This document shows positions 44,201 to 55,800 of a stretch of DNA of 64,000 nucleotides, piece after piece. The stretch covers positions 6,634,001 through 6,698,000 of the forward strand of contig CP075497.1 in assembly GCA_021613535.1 (NCBI GenBank), in the 5' to 3' direction. Under the pieces are notes generated by a model. It did no database searches. It was not told where the DNA came from and saw nothing but the letters and a program-made list of their open reading frames with translations. The translations under genes and the position numbers were made by a program. The first letter of the stretch is position 1. Each line of letters starts with the position of its first letter. Origin of the DNA: Adineta vaga (Eukaryota; Rotifera).

Positions 44201-45685
44201 AAATCAAATACTTTTTCTCTATGTCAAAAATCTTGTTGATTGTTATGCATTACAACCAAATCATCATCAAACAATTCTTCTTGCAACTGCTGATGAAAAT
44301 CGAATTCAATTATCTCACGTTCGTGTAAGTTAATTCACAGCGAAGTATTAAAGATTTTCTTGTCTCTTTTCGATTCTAGTCCGGTATTTTTCATTCTCAA
44401 CTTCCAATATCATCCGTTGGTGCTTGTCATAACATCTTATTTTCTTATAATGGTCAATATATGATAGGACTTTTCTATGAAGTCACATCAAATGTCAATC
44501 CATATGGTGTTAAAATTTGGTCTACAGATGATTATTCAATTCGTACAAATGTACATCCAATAAAATGTTCTATAGCTAGTACATCTCGACATTCATCAAT
44601 ACTTTATATGGCTGGTAAACAAAAATATGGTCGAGGTATTTCACTTGGACTCCTTGACATCGATTCATGTAGTCTTGCACGTGAATTAAAATCAGATCCT
44701 GATACATCGATTGGTGATGAAATTAAACGAATTATTTTAACAAAAAATGAATTATATGCATTAGTAGCTTGTACTGAATTTACAAGTACATTTACATGTT
44801 TTGTGGTTTTTAAATTAGAAACATCAGCGACATCAGCAATTTTAAATGATGATCAATCATCTTTAATTACAGGAACCATGAGTAATTGTACAATGATCTT
44901 AACACGATTCAATTGTGATCCAAATTTTACATTTGCAATGGTCGATTCCAATAATAATGGTGATCAATATATTCTAACAATATTACGTACAAATGAAATC
45001 ATTATTTGGCAATTAAATGATGGAGAAATTCTATATAGTTATGATTTTAATCATTTACTTCATAATATTGATCCAAATCAAATTATTGATTGTCAAATGA
45101 ATGACAATCGTTTATTAATATTTACCCAACAAGGTTTTATTTATATCTGGGATATTACAATTTCTATTGGACAATTTCTATTAACTACAACTATATGTGA
45201 TCCATTGGTAAATTGCCCTTAAAGTCTAACGATATAAGAAATGACATTGTTCAAGTTTCGGGAAAAGCGAGAGAGATAGTATGACCTTCTTTCAGTAATT
45301 AAATCTTTTATCTTTACCACTATTTTATTTCTTCATATAAAAACATATGTTCTCATAAAACTCTTTCGTTGAAGTGTTCATTAAAAAGTCATTGATCTAA
45401 ATTTTTTTCATTTAGATTCATTCAATTACTTGGTTGGATTATCGACATTTTCTTTCGATTGATACCGATGGCCAACGTATACGTACTTGGAATGTGAAAC
45501 AAAAAGAACCGATTAATGAATCGATTTCTCTTCAAGGTACAATTCAAACGTTACATGTTCATTCCATTACCAATCATTTTAATAATCAAAAAGAATATTT
45601 CATTACGGGTTTATCAGCAAATGAACGAAGTTTAGTTCTCTTTGAATATACGCAATTAAATGATGATCATATTGTTGCTTGTTAG
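38203..45685 (+). CDS. Neurexin-like LamG/EGF receptor fused to intracellular WD40-like propeller
   Basis: Signal peptide exon (38203-38268: MQFSHIIFIFVFISVIYG), an 885 bp intron, then a novel N-terminal segment (39155-39493). LamG 1 is spread over 39548-40630. LamG 2 (40650-41787) contains KWHEVRITR and LYVGGIPN. A Cys-rich EGF (42137-42265: CYDFTCVHSGIC, CDC, GERCDK) follows, then a third LamG (42301-42866). One open exon (about 43131-44324) encodes a Thr/Ser stalk, a transmembrane span (43472-43556, basic after it), a Ser-rich tail with Yxx-hydrophobic motifs (TYSQI, SYHLI, IYSTL, TYSAV) and the first propeller strand. Two further exons (44380-45210, 45420-45685) give WD-like repeats ending VKIW, IIIW, IYIW and IRTW. 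Topology puts the propeller in the cytosol. LNS-LNS-EGF-LNS is half of alpha-neurexin; the WD40 tail is not known to me in neurexins. Confidence 0.75.
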
Positions 45686-46709
45686 TCATGGCAAGACTTC
45701 GAAAGAAAACTTTTTCACATTGCCATATCTGTGTTTATGTGAAAGAAAATCAATTTTTTTTCTTCTTCTTCATAGACACGTTTTTATGTAGATCAGATAC
45801 ACTTTGTATTTGTTTTGTGGGTTTTTCTTTTCTATTTTTGCTATGAAAATTTTCCTTCGATATCGAATTGTAATAAAAAAACACACTTTGATTTCGAAAT
45901 AACAATTACTAAACTGTTAATTGATCAATTCCACTACGAATAAATCTGTTAAGTCTTTGACAGCTGTCAAACTTATATGCTTTTACACTGCGTAACATCA
46001 GCCAAGATTTAAATATAAACCATTCAACATTGGTATTTGTATTCATTCGAAACAGAAACATAGAAAAATGATGCCAAGGAAGTCTTCGCCTAATGTCTAA
46101 GGGAAATGAATTTTGATTAAGTAATATTTTTCCTGTCTAACGCTTTTCAATTGATCATTACTTCGATACTGATCGTTCACATGTTTTGCATATCGTCGTT
46201 CTAATCAACAAAATATTTTCCGTTCTTCAACCGATTGTAAACGAGATAATTGAGAAGAGAAAGAAATAAAATAGAATAATAAGCTCTGCATATAGTACAG
46301 GTGAGAATACTTGTTACCTTGAGAATAGCTCATCTCAATCATTATATGTTAGTTGATGATCGTGTATATTTTTCATCAAACTACTTTTTTTCCTCTTTCG
46401 TGCATACTTCGCATTCGTGTCTTTTAGACGACAGTATTTTTTCTTTTCTTTCACTTGTCTGTGTAGGCAAATGTTTCGCATGTTTATTATTCTCGTTGTC
46501 GTTGTTCATCGAAATGACAAGTCTAGAATGATTCCTATTTTTCTCTCGTTTTTTTTCTCTATATGAATTCTAATATAATCGTAAAAAAAAGAAATGACAG
46601 AAAAGAGCAGAAACAATTGAGAATAGAAGTTGATGAAATTGCACCAAAAAAACAAAACAGGTTGTAAGTGTATATTATTATTCGTTTTAGTTTTGATTAC
46701 GTTTAATCA
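45686..46709. other. Intergenic neurexin-like / GPCR
   Basis: About 1 kb, no supported exon. Contains the presumed 3' UTR of the fusion gene and an acceptor TTCGTTTTAG ending at 46690, 19 nt before the GPCR start. Confidence 0.5.
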
Positions 46710-48935
46710 ATGGCTTCAATTGATCATTTCCAATTGAATTTTCTTACGGATGATCATTATGAAAATATCTCATCAATAACAAATGCAACTGATGACAAAC
46801 AATTGATTGATTTTACTGAATATAATTGGCCTGTTCTATTTCTATCGATCTTAGGAATATTTGGCACATTTGGAAATCTACTTGTTTGTGTTTCAATTAC
46901 ACTCGATAAACAATTACAAACTGTTACTAATTGGTTTCTTTTCTCATTAGCTATTGCTGATTTTCTTGTTAGTCTTATTGTTTTACCATTATCTATTATC
47001 AAAGATTTTTATGGTAAGAATAATAGTAACAACAACAAAAAAAAAAAAAAGAAAATATAAATTGTGTTAAATCTTTTATATTGAACAGATTTAATTAGAT
47101 CTATATTAATTACATTTTCGAAATGAGAGAGAATAAGAAGAAAATCACTTGAGAGTGAATTCAATTATTTGAATAATCAATATTGCATCATTGATAGGTT
47201 AGTGTTAGAGATTGAGAGATGAAATTCTTCGATTAGTTTTAGATCAAGAACAACTTTAATCGTTCTCGGAAAAGAAAACTTCTTCGTAATCTTTTTATTT
47301 TGAATTATGAAATATTTTGTTAGATGATTGTTTATTTCCGATTATAATTCGATATGGAGACATTATTGAACTAATCATGTAATCCTTTCATGCGCAAACC
47401 ATGTTCTCAAGAGATTATTTTTTTTCTTTCATTTAAAATTTTAACTTGTGGGGAAACTTATGCGAGTAGTTTCAAATCTGTTTAAGCTTATCGGATACAT
47501 TTGTAGCAAGAAAAAGAAAATGTTGTCAATCATATTACAAGAAACAAATCAAATTTATTTATGAACATAAGATTATTTCATATTTATATTGTCAATCATT
47601 TCTAAAGCTTTTCCTTTGTTTTTGTTTTAGGTTCATGGCAATTACCAGTTATATTCTGTAATTTATTTGTTTTTTTCGATGTACTCTTATGTACAACTTC
47701 AATTTGGCATTTAACAATTCTTTCGATCGATCGTTTTCTTCATATATCACGACCATTTCGTAGTCGTGAACGAAGTAAACGAAAAACTTTCCTAACAATT
47801 CTTTGTATTTGGACATTTTCCATTGCTATATCATGTATTATACTTATCTTGGGTTTTCTTAATCAAAATAATATTATCATTATCGACACTGAACATCAAC
47901 GTCATTGTGCTTTAAACCATCGTCCATTTATTATTTATGGTTCAATTATTTGTTTTTGTATTCCATGTGTATTAATGCTTGTTACCTATTCGTTAACAAT
48001 TCGACGTTTACATATAGAAGCAGCAAAATGTTACACAGATCCTGATGATCATTTAATGATAAAACCGACAAAATCCGATGGATTAAGACGACATCAATCA
48101 GCATCAAAACGACGTCCATTATCTCAAATTCGAACTAATATCGTTTCAAGGGAAGTATCGAGTGCAACATCAAACTCATTACGAACGCCAGATGACAAAG
48201 CAAATCATCATCAATGGCCGTAAGTTTTTCTGACATTAGCAAAATAGGAAAAACTAATTTTTAATCTTTATGAAATCATATTCGTTGTATCCCCACGAGA
48301 ACGTATTAATATTCTTCCTCCTTTTCCTTTTTTTTATGAAATCAATCATTGTGATAATGATTTTCTTTTAGAATATCCCCAATTGTATCAATTCCAACAT
48401 CCAATATTCAACAACGTTCATTTCTTCATAATACTTTTGTACAAAAAGCTGTTCACGCATTTAAAGGTGGAACAGAAACAACAAGTGAACGTCGTGCAAT
48501 GAAAGTTCTTGGCATTGTTTTCTTCGTTTTTCTTGTTGCTTGGCTTCCATTTTCAATTTTAAATATTCTATCAGCTGTCTGTCCAACCTGTGGTGTACAA
48601 GCATCCTTGCTGAATTTAACAAGTTGGTTTGGTTATATTTCATCAAATTTGAATCCTGTAAAAGAACTTTCTCTACGAAGGAAATTTCACTTTTTTTTCT
48701 TCGGTATTTATTTCAGATTATTTATACGGCATTTAATGTACGATTTCGTCGTGCTTTTGTTTCAATATTAACTTGTCAACCGAATTATTTTTCACAAAAA
48801 CGTAAAGGAAATAATCACTATGTTTTTGTTGCCATCAATAATCAACAGCAGACGACAGCTGATCATGAACAATATTTTTTTCCATCACGTCGTTATGTAA
48901 CTGATCGACGAGCGAAAAGGAAAAGCTTTAATTAA
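46710..48935 (+). CDS. Biogenic-amine-type GPCR, 5-HT2-like
   Basis: Seven-span rhodopsin-family receptor. Exons about 46710-47012, 47631-48221, 48372-48659 and 48718-48935; the first intron is 618 bp. TM1 GNLLV; TM2 LAIADFLVS; TM3 has the amine-binding Asp (FFDVLLCTTS) and a DRF instead of DRY; TM5 FIIYGSIICFCIP. The third loop is long and basic (RRPLSQIR). TM6 reads VLGIVFFVFLVAWLPFS, where 5-HT2 receptors have MWCPFF. TM7 WFGYISSNLNP joins IIYTAF to give NPxxY. N-terminal sequons (ENISS, TNATD). Sequence blocks are closest to 5-HT2 receptors, but the Cys of CWxP is replaced and Phe6.52 is Ser, so the ligand (serotonin, dopamine or other amine) is uncertain. Confidence 0.8.
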
Positions 48936-49871
48936 TTTCTATCGATATTTATATATGTGAAATCTTCTCGGTTTTTGTTTGTTTCTTTTTCTTTTTCTAT
49001 TTCATATTCGAATTTGCATACAAATATATGAGACTATGTGCAATCAGATATATTGAACTGTATTTTCAAAACAATCATTTATATCCAGGTATATGTATAT
49101 TGTATTTCTTTTTCGAGAATATTGATAATAAGATTAAATTATCAACTACTGAATAAACATTTGTTTATCGATATTCATATCGAATTCTATCAATATTTAA
49201 TAAATAAAATTTCAATGAATAGAAAGAATAATATGATTGTATAGTTAACAGAATGTTTGTTATTATTCAATGAAGAATTTCTTATAGAATTATTCGATGA
49301 ATCATTAAGGAAATATTTCGTGATTGAATAAACATGGTTGACAGATATAACTTTAGTACCTAGAAGGTCAATTATAGTTTTAGTTGATTCAAAACAGACT
49401 GTTGATTTGATAATTTATATAAAATTCTAGTTTTGATTGAATACATCCACGAACGAAGAAGAAACGTCTGTAGTTTATCAAAACATTCATCTAAAATCTA
49501 TTGTTTTACCTTTAGTTGACGATTATACTCTACATTTGAATCATTTATTCTTTCAAAACTTCTACTATACCATTATCTTTAACTAATCAAATAAATACTA
49601 AAGACAAAAGAACATCGAACTCCTCTTACTTTTTCTTTCGTACAAGAAATAAACAGTTCTGTTATCTCCAAAGGTTATGTATGTTTATCGATAAGTAGTA
49701 TCACATTTTTCACATAAAAATACATGACTATAGATAAAAAACCTATGACAACGATATGCATATGGTAGAATATGTTTCGAAACAAATTTTGTCCTTTTAG
49801 TTCGAAATGAAAATCTATTATTCAAGAAGCGCAATAGAATAATTCATTGATATTTTGTTTTTTTTTCTAAA
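48936..49871. other. Intergenic
   Basis: About 940 bp, AT-rich. The frame at 49038-49244 is unsupported. I see no repeat or RNA gene. Confidence 0.5.
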
Positions 49872-50443
49872 ATGAGTCGAGTTCAATCACTAGAATTCAA
49901 TCAGAATTCGAATTTCTTTCAATCAACTAAAAAAGTGTCTCTACCTACGACAAACGAATCAGTACGTCGATCAACATCGAAAACGAACGATCGATCGACT
50001 ATTGTACCTCTCACTATTGTTCAAAATAATATTCCGAATTATTTCGGTTCGACAATGCAATCAATGTGTTTTGCGTTTTTTACATTTGCATATACGGAGG
50101 TAGTCATAACTAAACTAATTCAGATGATTCGAACTCAATATTATTTACATAGTTAATCAATGGTGCTGTTTTTCTTGGAAATTCTCTTCTTATTCATGTT
50201 TTTCTTAAATTTATAACCATACTTTGTATTAGTCTGGCAACTCTTGCTGCATTTTCATCTCTTCGAGTATCACTATCAATTGCTGAAAATAATCTTAAAC
50301 TTGCCAATTCAGATGTATCGAAATTTTATTCTACAATTGCTCGTTTTGGATCAATTTTTTCAGCAATAACATGTGCAATTATTATTTGTATCTTTGCAAT
50401 AGTTTCATTATATGTCACATTCAATGGAAAGGAAAATAGTTAA
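49872..50443 (+). CDS. Small multipass membrane protein, possibly CD225/dispanin-like
   Basis: 172 residues from exons 49872-50099 and 50153-50443 (53 bp intron, both phase 0). Residues 1-60 are polar, Ser/Thr-rich and probably cytosolic. Hydrophobic spans follow at about 64-80, 84-95, 98-112 and 146-166. The segment SLRVSLSIAENNLKLANS between spans recalls the Lys/Arg-Val-x-x-Ala-x-x-x-Asn/Asp-x-x-x-Ala pattern of CD225 (dispanin) proteins, but the match is weak. No acceptor directly before the ATG. Convergent with the eIF2-beta-like gene. Confidence 0.5.
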
Positions 50444-50934
50444 ATTAATCATTAAAAAGAACAAATATATGAATAGAATATTAAAAGCGTTAAATAGTAC
50501 ATGATTGCTTTAGTATATGAAGTTATTTTGCCGCATGATATTATGAATATGTCTGGCATATTTCATCTTTTTCTTTTTCATTTACAGAATAAGTAGTACA
50601 AACAGTTGAAATGACATAATATATATTTGTTAGAATATATGTATCAATGATTCAGAACATCCATGAATACAAAATAAACGATTTGATCACATTTACGAAT
50701 AATAATATCAGAAAGAAAAGAAACTTTTCACTACGGTATTCTACTTTCTGACCGATGTAGTATAGTGTACAAGAAAAGGATAGAGGTAAGAAATAAAAGA
50801 ATAGGAAAAAATAAGAAGAATAAAGGCATCAGTAACAGCAAAAGGAACGAAATGAGACAGTTGAGACTAGATTTCAACAGAGAATACAAAATATAATCAT
50901 AATTCTAGATATCACTGTTTCTTTTTGTTTCATC
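50444..50934. other. Convergent 3' intergenic region
   Basis: 490 bp between converging genes. Only 3' UTR-like AT-rich sequence is seen. Confidence 0.5.
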
Positions 50935-51879
50935 TTATGAATGCTTATTATGACGATTCCATCGAAGACGTTTGACTGATCGTTGACTTCCACACAATTG
51001 ACATTCAATTCGCCATAAACCCGTTGATTTTATTAAATGCGTTCGAGCTTTTTGACAAGCTAAACAAGTCACATATTTATCAAGATATGTTTTCAATACA
51101 TTATCAAATGTTGTTCGAGTTGTTCGAGTATTAAATGTTAGTTGTTCACGTTGATTTACTGATGATTGACATCCATAATGTTGACTAACATATTGTTGAA
51201 ATAAACTGGGATCACGATTTAATGCACGAGATAACCGTATATAAGATTTCCAATTGACAACTATTGAACGTGATTGACCTACAATTAAATCAGCATGTGG
51301 AATTGTTACAGGCGACTGACAAAGTGTAATCATTTCAGTTAGATCATGTTCTTGTCGTTGAAGACAACGAGCAAGAAGACGATCGTAATCATATAATAAA
51401 TCAACTGAATTGGAATGATCTGCTAGTAGAGATTCTTGTTTAGAAGCTGGTGTTGAGATTGATTCAGACGGAGATGAAGATGAAAAAGAAGGAGAAGAAA
51501 ATGGCGTACTAACATTTTCATAGCATTTATTTTCTACTATTGCTGTTTCATCTCCTTCATTTTCGTTAGTTTGTTTTGATTGATCATTGATTGATAATGA
51601 AAGAGCTTCTTCACCAAGAGATGATGGTCGACGACTTGACGTCAAAGAATTTGATTGTGATGTTGTTGGACTTCGTCGAAAGAAACGTTTCAAATGACTA
51701 AATAATTTCCTATCAATCCATGATGTTGTATTTGTACTTATGGTATTCGTTGTTGAAGATGATGATGAAGATGTTACTGAAGGTGTCCAACTATTTCTAC
51801 GATCATAATTATTCATTAATCGAAATTCTTTTTCTGTAAGTATCATCATTTGAGGTAAGTAATCAATATCAGTACACAT
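50935..51879 (-). CDS. Divergent eIF2-beta-like protein with Ser-rich N-terminus
   Basis: 314 residues. Residues about 195-310 match the eIF2-beta/eIF5 fold: VNWKSYIRLSRALNRDPSLFQQYVSQHYG, FDNVLKTYLDKYVTCLAC and a zinc ribbon CLAC..CQLC, in the same order and spacing as eIF2-beta. The first 190 residues are Ser/Thr-rich with a basic patch (RKLFSHLKRFFRRSP) and lack the three poly-Lys boxes by which eIF2-beta binds eIF5 and eIF2B-epsilon. It is therefore probably a specialised paralogue, not the housekeeping subunit. A TATTTCCAG acceptor ends 13 nt before the ATG, and the frame is open back to it, so an upstream coding exon is possible. Confidence 0.72.
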   Translation of the reverse strand: MCTDIDYLPQMMILTEKEFRLMNNYDRRNSWTPSVTSSSSSSTTNTISTNTTSWIDRKLFSHLKRFFRRSPTTSQSNSLTSSRRPSSLGEEALSLSINDQSKQTNENEGDETAIVENKCYENVSTPFSSPSFSSSSPSESISTPASKQESLLADHSNSVDLLYDYDRLLARCLQRQEHDLTEMITLCQSPVTIPHADLIVGQSRSIVVNWKSYIRLSRALNRDPSLFQQYVSQHYGCQSSVNQREQLTFNTRTTRTTFDNVLKTYLDKYVTCLACQKARTHLIKSTGLWRIECQLCGSQRSVKRLRWNRHNKHS

Positions 51880-52804
51880 GGGTAGATTTGATCTGGAAAT
51901 ACATTAAATAAAAGAAATCTCTAGTTTCTATTTCACTCTTCTTCTATATTTATATATATATAATGATAAAAATCGAACTTTACTCTCACTCGATTTTATT
52001 TGCTTACTTTGTAAATACATCGTTTCTTTTCTCTCTCTCCCTCCCGCTCTCCCTCTTCCTCTCTCTCTCCTTCATCTTTCGCTATGTATACATAAGAAAC
52101 GCGTTCTCGTCAAACGATAGAAAGAAAAACAAAAACACTGACTACGAATCTTTACTTATATCTCAGCTGTTTGGTGGTACAAAGGAAAATAGCAAAGGAA
52201 GAGAAAAAAAGAAATAATAGTGATAAAAACGACGACGGCGACGACAGTTACCACATTAAAAAAACTGCGTATTTATAAAAGGGGGTGTTGAGATAGGCTG
52301 ATGTCATTTTCTGATGACATGATGCCGTAAATAAACGAATATAGTTGAACCATTAACTGATGAGAAGAAAAGTGTTTCACATATTTAAACTCGATGAATC
52401 AACATCAGCTGTACCCATTTGATGTTATTCTTCATTCTATTTCACATATAGCTTGAAACAATGACAGTTTCGAAGGGCAAACAAATAGATATATACATTA
52501 ATTAACTAATAGTGATAATATATCCTACATGTCATAAAATACCTTCATGAAAAATATTCAAATCTATATAGAATAACAACAAATCATCAATCAAATGAAA
52601 AACAAACATCTTCATTAGGGTTGAAACTATTTCTTATCTTGATCTTAAGATCATCTCATTTGTCTTTTGTGATCATTACAGAAACTTATAGACATGATTA
52701 GTTCCTTTGAATAGGCGTACATAAAAACAAAAAATCATGCTATTGTAATGTTTAGATAATATGTTCTTTCAAGGTCAATCACGTACGAGTTATTATTACG
52801 CGCC
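51880..52804. other. Divergent intergenic region
   Basis: About 920 bp with CT-rich pieces at 52032-52075, ACGACGACGG near 52230 and AT-rich remainder. The frame 51963-52217 follows the CT composition and is unsupported. Confidence 0.5.
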
Positions 52805-55800
52805 TTGCTGTTCGTTTTTTTCTCTTTTATGCTAAATCATCATACTTATCGAAAATATAAAATTCATATTCATACAACATCAAATGATATTAATTATAAG
52901 GCAACAGTTGGTCATTATAAGATATTGAAAGAAAATTTTCGAAATATTTCCAATGAATATGATTATATTTGTCATTCAATTGATAATCTTAGAGAGTTTA
53001 TTAAAAATCTTTTAGACAATTCTATTTTTCATCAAGTGAATTCTTCAGAAAAGCATTCTAATGAAAAATTTCAATGGCTTTTAAATTATATTAATCAACT
53101 CTTAGTCATTTATCAATATCAATATTATCATAGTAAACCATCTGTTGCCAATGAACTAAACGAGATGTATTTGACCACAAACCGACATCAAGAACAGATG
53201 CTTTCAGAACCGTAAGTACAAGTCATATTGACATAAAATTCTATAAATGTTTGTTCTATTTTCAAACAAAACGAAACATTACTTTTCAATGTATTCTTTC
53301 AATGACCTTCTTGAAAAATCAGTCTAGTGTTCCTTTAAAGCGTTTCTATGACCTTTCATCAAGTTTCTTTTTACAGGTCATCTGTTTTCTATGACGAAAA
53401 GATTCCTCACATTTCATTTTCATTTCCTTAGCAATCTATTTCAGTTAACATTTCTGCTAAAGTGAATATAGTACTGAAGAGAAACTCATTTGAAGAAGTG
53501 AACTTAATGAAAATGTTTTCTATAGAAAATGTACTCGAATGCTCTTTCAATATGTCGTCTGCTTTTAGAATAGAAAATAGAGAATTACTAATTGAATGTT
53601 CTCGCAAGAATGAATCAAAACAATTAAGTGATAATGAGAAAATTTTCAATCGTTATGAGCAGGATCGTGTAATAGAAATGTTGAAATTAATGGAAAAGAA
53701 AACTTCTCAGCCGGTAAAATCAAACTTCTTTCAAAATCTAGACAACGAAATTTCATTTGCACTTACAATAAGTAAGAAACTAAAAAAATTGAAATAAAAT
53801 GTCAAATAAATAGAATTTCAGACGAAGATTTTTGTCGACTTGTTTGTTTGTATATTATCGATACATATAGAAAAGTATCGACGTCAATAAATCTTCCCCT
53901 TTCTTTTCATGAATATTTACCATTCAAACGAATAAATGTTACTAATATTATGTTAAGCGATAAGGATGATTACCTTCAAGGTGCAAAACAAGAAACCAAT
54001 CTACTTGATTCTATTTTCAATCGATTGCATCAAATAAATAACGTCATAGAATATGCATTCTTTGATTTTGATCAATTAGCAAATCTACAAAGTATGAATG
54101 ACAAGAAGCTATGCTTATCAAATTTTTCTTTCACAATAGATTCATCTGGAAATTCGAACAAAAGTACAGATAATATTTATGATGTTTCATCTAATATCAC
54201 ACGATTGATCAGAATGTTTAAAAATATTTATAGTAATTCACAATCAGACGTTCCTATCTCTTATCTTATGTACTCATATTTAATACAGAAAAAACAGTTA
54301 TTAAAACAACGTTTAATAATTTATAATAAACAATATAGTTTGTACAGATTTGCTAGATGTATTTGCCAACGAGTTGAATCACCCGATCGTTTATATTTGT
54401 TTACTAATCAACTAAAGAAAATTGCTTATCATTTTCATCAATTAGAATATAATGGAAATTTTTTTCTTTGTCAACAATTTTTTTCATCGAATGGTGTTTT
54501 TTCAAATCTATTCAGAATATATTCAAATGAATTGATAATATTTAATCATTTACAAGAGACACATGATATACAGCATTTAGAAAACTATCTTCAGCAATAT
54601 GAACAACAACTTCAATGTCGTATATCATCTCAACTATCTATACTTTCAAAGCCATGTATTCATCACAGATTCACTCAAAAGAACAACGAAATTTGTACAA
54701 AAAATAAGTTAAAACGTCAGTAGTCAAATTATTTTACTAAGAGAAATATATACATCTATCATTCAGTTGAATTATCTTCAAATAGCAATTGCCTTTCTAT
54801 AAGTAAAACCTGTTACATTGATTCTAATCGATCTCTACTGAATATTCGAACGTATTGTGGGCAAACTTATAATCGATCAACATCAGCGTATACATCGAAA
54901 AAGAAATTTGATCGATATCATTTTACATCAATGAATCTAAATAATAAAAGAGATCAATCTGTACCTGCAAGTGTAATATCTCATATAGTAAAAAAACTCG
55001 ATCAAGAAAACGCTAGAAACAATTCAGATGATCATATCAAAATATCATCGAATTATAAATGTTCTCCTATAGAGAAAACATCTACCAATGCGTCGGACAT
55101 CTATATCAAATTATCTGATTGTGAAGCTGCATGCAGGTTTATTAAGGCTTTGTTTTCTGTCATGAAAATTTTATAGATTATTCAATAGACGTTGGGCAGA
55201 TAAGCATAAGAAAGCAAATCGTTATTCTCCACATCGTAGAAAGACAACAAAATTACCAATCTGTTATCGAAATTTTCCTTCTTCGTTCAATGCATTATCG
55301 ACATATGAAAAATTACAGAAATCTTGTAAATCAACTTCACAAGAAAACTATCAAACAAATATTTCCGTTGATATTCGAAAAATGTCTTGTAAGGAAGTTC
55401 AAACGAACAAAAAATCTAATGATCAATTTTTCTGTTTTGGTACGATTGTTCTTGTCTTTTTCTCTAAGAAATATTATGCTTGTGATCAAGGTACTGGTTC
55501 GATTGATTTTGTTGACGGTTCAGAAGGGCCAACACTTTGTTTGAAACAAGAAAACATAAAAACTGAGAAACAAATTTATTTATATCGACGAGTTTTACAT
55601 GATGATGCATTTAATTATGAAAGTGGTGATGAACGAAAACCATCCAGACAGTTTGTTCATTCATCGGTATTAAATGACGATAACGAATCAAGTTTCGAGA
55701 ACAATTTGAAACCATTTAACAATGTAACTCCTTTATCTACATGTTTGTTAGAAGATGACAAAGATTATTATACCAATGAAACTTCTATTTCTACAACTTA

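Noticed and set aside
43116-45685. Propeller region as a separate WD40 gene downstream of a neurexin-like gene
   Set aside because: The membrane span and the first propeller strand share one stop-free exon, no promoter or good start codon lies between them, and the 44324/44380 splice is in phase.
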